A stretch of DNA of 64,000 bases from Variovorax boronicumulans (GTDB lineage Bacteria > Pseudomonadota > Gammaproteobacteria > Burkholderiales > Burkholderiaceae_C): the NCBI RefSeq assembly GCF_019352895.1, contig NZ_JAAAFX010000004.1, forward strand, positions 2,430,485 through 2,494,484, written 5' to 3'. Both the position numbers and the translations under genes were made by a program. The notes beneath the pieces are model-generated. The model was given only the letters and a program-made list of their open reading frames with translations, made no database searches and had not been told where the DNA came from. Of the stretch, positions 61,492 through 64,000 are shown one piece after another; within the stretch, counting starts at the first letter, position 1; the number at the start of each line of letters is the position of its first letter.

Positions 61492-63621
61492 TCAGAAGCG
61501 GTACGCCGCGCCCGCGCCCACCGTCCAGTTGCGGCCCGGCGCGGGTTCGTAATAGCGCGCATTGCCTTCGTTGACGATCACCGAGCCGACCGTGCGCCGG
61601 TCGGCGAGGTTGTCGACGCGCGCGAAGGCCTCGAGCTCCCAGCGGCCCCAGCGCTTCAAGTAGCCGGTCTGCAGCGCGAGCAGCGCATAGCCCGCGGCGC
61701 TGGCGGTGTTGGCGTCGTTGGCCTGGATGCGGCTCAGCGCGCGCAGCTCGGCGCCGGCGCGCCAGCCTTCGCTGGGCGCATAGCCGAAGGACGCGAAGAA
61801 GGACTGCTTCGCGATGCCCGGGATGCGGTTGCCCGCGGCCACCGCATTGCCGGGCACGCAGGGTGCGGGCGAACAGAAGCCGTCGCTGTAGCGCGCATCG
61901 AGCCAGGTGAAGGCCAGTTGCGTGCGCCAGTGCGAAGGCGTCTCGTGCAGCCAGCCCAGCTCGAGCCCCTGGCGCCGCGTCCGGCCCGCGTTCTGGAAGG
62001 TGGCGCGGCCGCCGATGTTGGTGCCGGTCACGATCTCGTCGTCGGTGCGGGTCTGGAACACCGCGCCGGTCAGCAGGCCATCGGCCATGCGCGCCTTGGC
62101 GCCGAGCTCGAGGCTGCGGTTGACGGCCGGCTGCAACGCGAAGTTCAGGCCGCCGACATTGCCCGGCCGGTACGAGAGCTCGTTGAGCGTCGGCGTCTCG
62201 AAGCCGCGGCCGGCCGAGACGTAGAGGTTCAGGTCGCGCGTGGCGGCGTAGCGCAGCGCGGCCGCGGGCAGCGCCTGGCGGTAGCGCGCGGCGCCGCTGT
62301 CGTCGCCGTTGGCGCCGCGGATGTAGCGGTCGTCCGAATCGAAGCGCACGCTGCTGTGGCGCAGCCCGGCCTCGAGCGTCCAGCGCTCGGCGAAGTCCCA
62401 GCGCGTCTGCACGTACGGATCGACGTTGCCGACCTCGTTGCGCTCGTCGCGCCGCAAGGCGCCCTGCACGCCCAGCTGCTGCGCGGCACCGCTGCCCAGG
62501 AAGTTCTCGTAGCCGCGGCGCTGCTCGCGCAAGGTGTCGTAGGCCAGGCCGGTCGAGAGTTCGAAGGGCCGGCCCGCGAGCGCGGTGCGCAGCGTCCAGC
62601 GCGCGTCGAAGCCCGCATAGCGGCGCTGCAGGTCGATCACGGCGCCTGCGCTCAGCGGGCTCGCCTGCGCCGAGGGCGGGATCGACTGGAACTGCGTGGT
62701 GCGGCGGTCGCCGCCGTAGAGCATCAGCCGAAGGTCCTGGTCGGCGTTGAGCCGGCGTTCGTAGAGCAGGCCGACCTGCGTCTGGTCGACGGTCTTGCGC
62801 GTGTCGTACTGCGTGGCCAGCGGCGCGGCGCGCGGGTCGGCGTCGAGCTGCGCGCGCGTCAGGCCCAGCGGGTCCTGCGCGTCGATGCGCACGCTGTTGG
62901 CCACCAGCGTGAGCCGGCTGTCGTCGTCGAGCTGCACGCCCAGCTTGCCGTTGGCGATGTCGCGCGTGGCCGCGCTGTGCTCGCGGTAGCCGTCGGTGCG
63001 GAAGCGGCTGGCGCTCAGCACGTAGTCGATGCCGCCGCTGGCGCCCGAGGCCTTGGCGCCGAGGCGCGTGCTGCCGAAGCTGCCGCCGGCCACCGAGAAG
63101 CCCAGCCGCGGCGCGCCTTCGCCGTCCTCGGTGAAGACCTGCACCACGCCACCCGAGGAGTTGCCGTAGAGCGCCGAGAAGGGGCCGCGCAGCACCTCGA
63201 CGCGGTCGGCCGAGCCGATGTCGATGTTCGAGCTCTGGCCCTGGCCGTCGGGCAGCGTGGCCGGGATGCCGTCGATGTAGAGCCGCACGCCGCGCAGCCC
63301 GAAGGTCGAGCGCGCTCCGAAGCCGCGGATGGAGATCTGCAGGTCCTGCGCGTAGTTCTGCCGGTTCTGCACCTGCAGGCCGGGCACGCCGCCCAGGCTC
63401 TCCGACAGGTTGACCTGCAGCTTGCCCTCGCGCAGCTGCCGGCGGTCGACCAGGTCGACCGAGGCCGGCATGTCGAAGGGCGCGGCCGCGCCGCGCGGCG
63501 TCGAGACGGTGACCGCGCGCAGGCTGGGCACGCTGTCGGCCGCGGCCTCGGGTGGAAGGGTTTGCGCCTGCAGCGTGGCGGCGAACAAGGCCGATGCGGC
63601 CGCGACAGTGTTTCTTCTCAT
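61492..63621 (-). CDS. TonB-dependent outer-membrane receptor
   Basis: 709 aa. A signal peptide (NTVAAASALFAATLQAQ) is followed by a possible TonB box around LRAVTVST (about residue 34-41). The plug domain has SESLGGVPGLQVQNRQN, ISIRGFGARSTFGLRGVRLY and RVEVLRGPFSALYGNSSGGV. The rest is a beta-barrel ending in a C-terminal Phe (AGAAYRF). Similarity is to FecA-like receptors; the ligand is unknown. Possible substrates are siderophores or whatever the adjacent ABC importer handles, but the two units are convergent. Confidence 0.94.
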   Translation of the reverse strand: MRRNTVAAASALFAATLQAQTLPPEAAADSVPSLRAVTVSTPRGAAAPFDMPASVDLVDRRQLREGKLQVNLSESLGGVPGLQVQNRQNYAQDLQISIRGFGARSTFGLRGVRLYIDGIPATLPDGQGQSSNIDIGSADRVEVLRGPFSALYGNSSGGVVQVFTEDGEGAPRLGFSVAGGSFGSTRLGAKASGASGGIDYVLSASRFRTDGYREHSAATRDIANGKLGVQLDDDSRLTLVANSVRIDAQDPLGLTRAQLDADPRAAPLATQYDTRKTVDQTQVGLLYERRLNADQDLRLMLYGGDRRTTQFQSIPPSAQASPLSAGAVIDLQRRYAGFDARWTLRTALAGRPFELSTGLAYDTLREQRRGYENFLGSGAAQQLGVQGALRRDERNEVGNVDPYVQTRWDFAERWTLEAGLRHSSVRFDSDDRYIRGANGDDSGAARYRQALPAAALRYAATRDLNLYVSAGRGFETPTLNELSYRPGNVGGLNFALQPAVNRSLELGAKARMADGLLTGAVFQTRTDDEIVTGTNIGGRATFQNAGRTRRQGLELGWLHETPSHWRTQLAFTWLDARYSDGFCSPAPCVPGNAVAAGNRIPGIAKQSFFASFGYAPSEGWRAGAELRALSRIQANDANTASAAGYALLALQTGYLKRWGRWELEAFARVDNLADRRTVGSVIVNEGNARYYEPAPGRNWTVGAGAAYRF

Positions 63622-63676
63622 GCCCCGATTCTGACGACCCGCCGCCAAGCGGGTGTCAGCCAAGAGACCGTACCGC

Positions 63677-64000
63677 TCAATAGCGGATCGCGAGGTCCCG
63701 CACCACCGGCCCGCCCGCGCCGCCGATCTGCGCGAAGGCCGCGCCGTTCGCCGCGCCGAAGGGCGTGGCCGCACCGGTCGCGAGCGACAGCGTGTAGAGC
63801 GTGAAGGGGCCGGCATTCGTGCCGCGCAGCGCGGCCAGCGCCAGCCCGTTGGCGCCGCCCGCGATGTCGAACGCGGCCTGCCCGTTGAGCGGGACGCCCA
63901 CCGCGCCCACGTTGACCAGCGTGCCGTCGTTGGGCGGGCTCTGGCGCGCCAGCACGTTCTCGTTGCCCTCGAGGTCGAACAGGTCGGTGGCGGTGCTGCC
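63677..64000 (-). CDS. DUF4394-containing protein, partial (runs off right edge)
   Basis: The last 107 residues are visible. TDLFDLEGNENVLARQSPPN, then DGTLVNVGAVG and a closing beta-propeller-like repeat (TLYTLSLATGAATPFG) match the DUF4394 pattern. The start lies beyond 64000. The stop is 55 bases before the TonB-receptor start, so the two may be co-transcribed. Function unknown; DUF4394 proteins are usually secreted. Confidence 0.8.
   Translation of the reverse strand, partial: GSTATDLFDLEGNENVLARQSPPNDGTLVNVGAVGVPLNGQAAFDIAGGANGLALAALRGTNAGPFTLYTLSLATGAATPFGAANGAAFAQIGGAGGPVVRDLAIRY

Overview
The window is a gram-negative, high-GC chromosomal segment. Gene content and order fit a member of the Comamonadaceae (Burkholderiales), with Variovorax or a close relative the best guess. 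The reasons are the mlaFEDACB - yadGH-type ABC - ibaG - murA - hisGDCBHAFIE - tatABC layout, the pilMNOPQ - aroKB - dgt - gltBD layout, system II cytochrome c maturation (ResB/CcsB), and short HisZ-dependent HisG. This assignment is inference from synteny and protein style, not from a database search. The segment is densely coded. No rRNA, tRNA, CRISPR array, prophage or classical IS was seen, and no gene-free stretch exceeds 300 bases.

Left part (1-21,000). A partial NIF3-like gene on the minus strand diverges from an HtrA/DegS-type periplasmic protease on the plus strand. From about 1,940 to 20,990 everything is on the minus strand. Read in transcription order it is mlaF, E, D, A, C, B (phospholipid trafficking across the envelope), an ABC-2 exporter pair, ibaG, murA, then the histidine operon hisG, D, C, B, H, A, F, I, E. 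It ends with a small membrane protein, a HIT protein and tatA, B, C. Three genes with no histidine role sit inside the his operon: a small secreted Rap1a-like protein (between hisD and hisC), and an SMC/RecF-like ATPase plus a hexose-6-phosphate mutarotase (between hisA and hisF).

Middle part (21,100-40,700), also minus strand. In transcription order it is pilM, N, O, P, Q (type IV pilus alignment complex and secretin), a lipoprotein with Ig-like domains, a strong palindromic terminator, aroK, aroB, dgt-like triphosphohydrolase, an MFS transporter, DUF1415, a METTL25-like methyltransferase, a REP-associated tyrosine transposase (RAYT), and gltB, gltD. The RAYT is followed by an A+T-rich island with REP-like hairpins and two related GGGG-start direct repeats, lying directly upstream of the gltB promoter.

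Right part (40,900-64,000). Plus-strand mrcA (PBP1A), lptM and lysA alternate with minus-strand cyaY, msrQP, ccsB-resB and a diheme cytochrome c4. Then come engB and an epoxide-hydrolase-like gene (plus), two tandem LpxL/HtrB-type acyltransferases (minus) and metK (plus). A TctDE-like two-component pair (minus) diverges from a NitT/TauT-type ABC importer (substrate-binding protein, ATPase, permease; plus). A shared hairpin terminator separates this from a TonB-dependent receptor and a partial DUF4394 gene (minus) at the right edge.

Most of the window is conserved housekeeping. The parts worth a second look are the passenger genes in the his and pil operons, the RAYT island, two kinds of intergenic repeat (an 82%-identical pair at 15,156 and 52,972, and a 33-bp-arm inverted repeat splitting the two-component genes), and the uncharacterised regulator-ABC-TonB neighbourhood.
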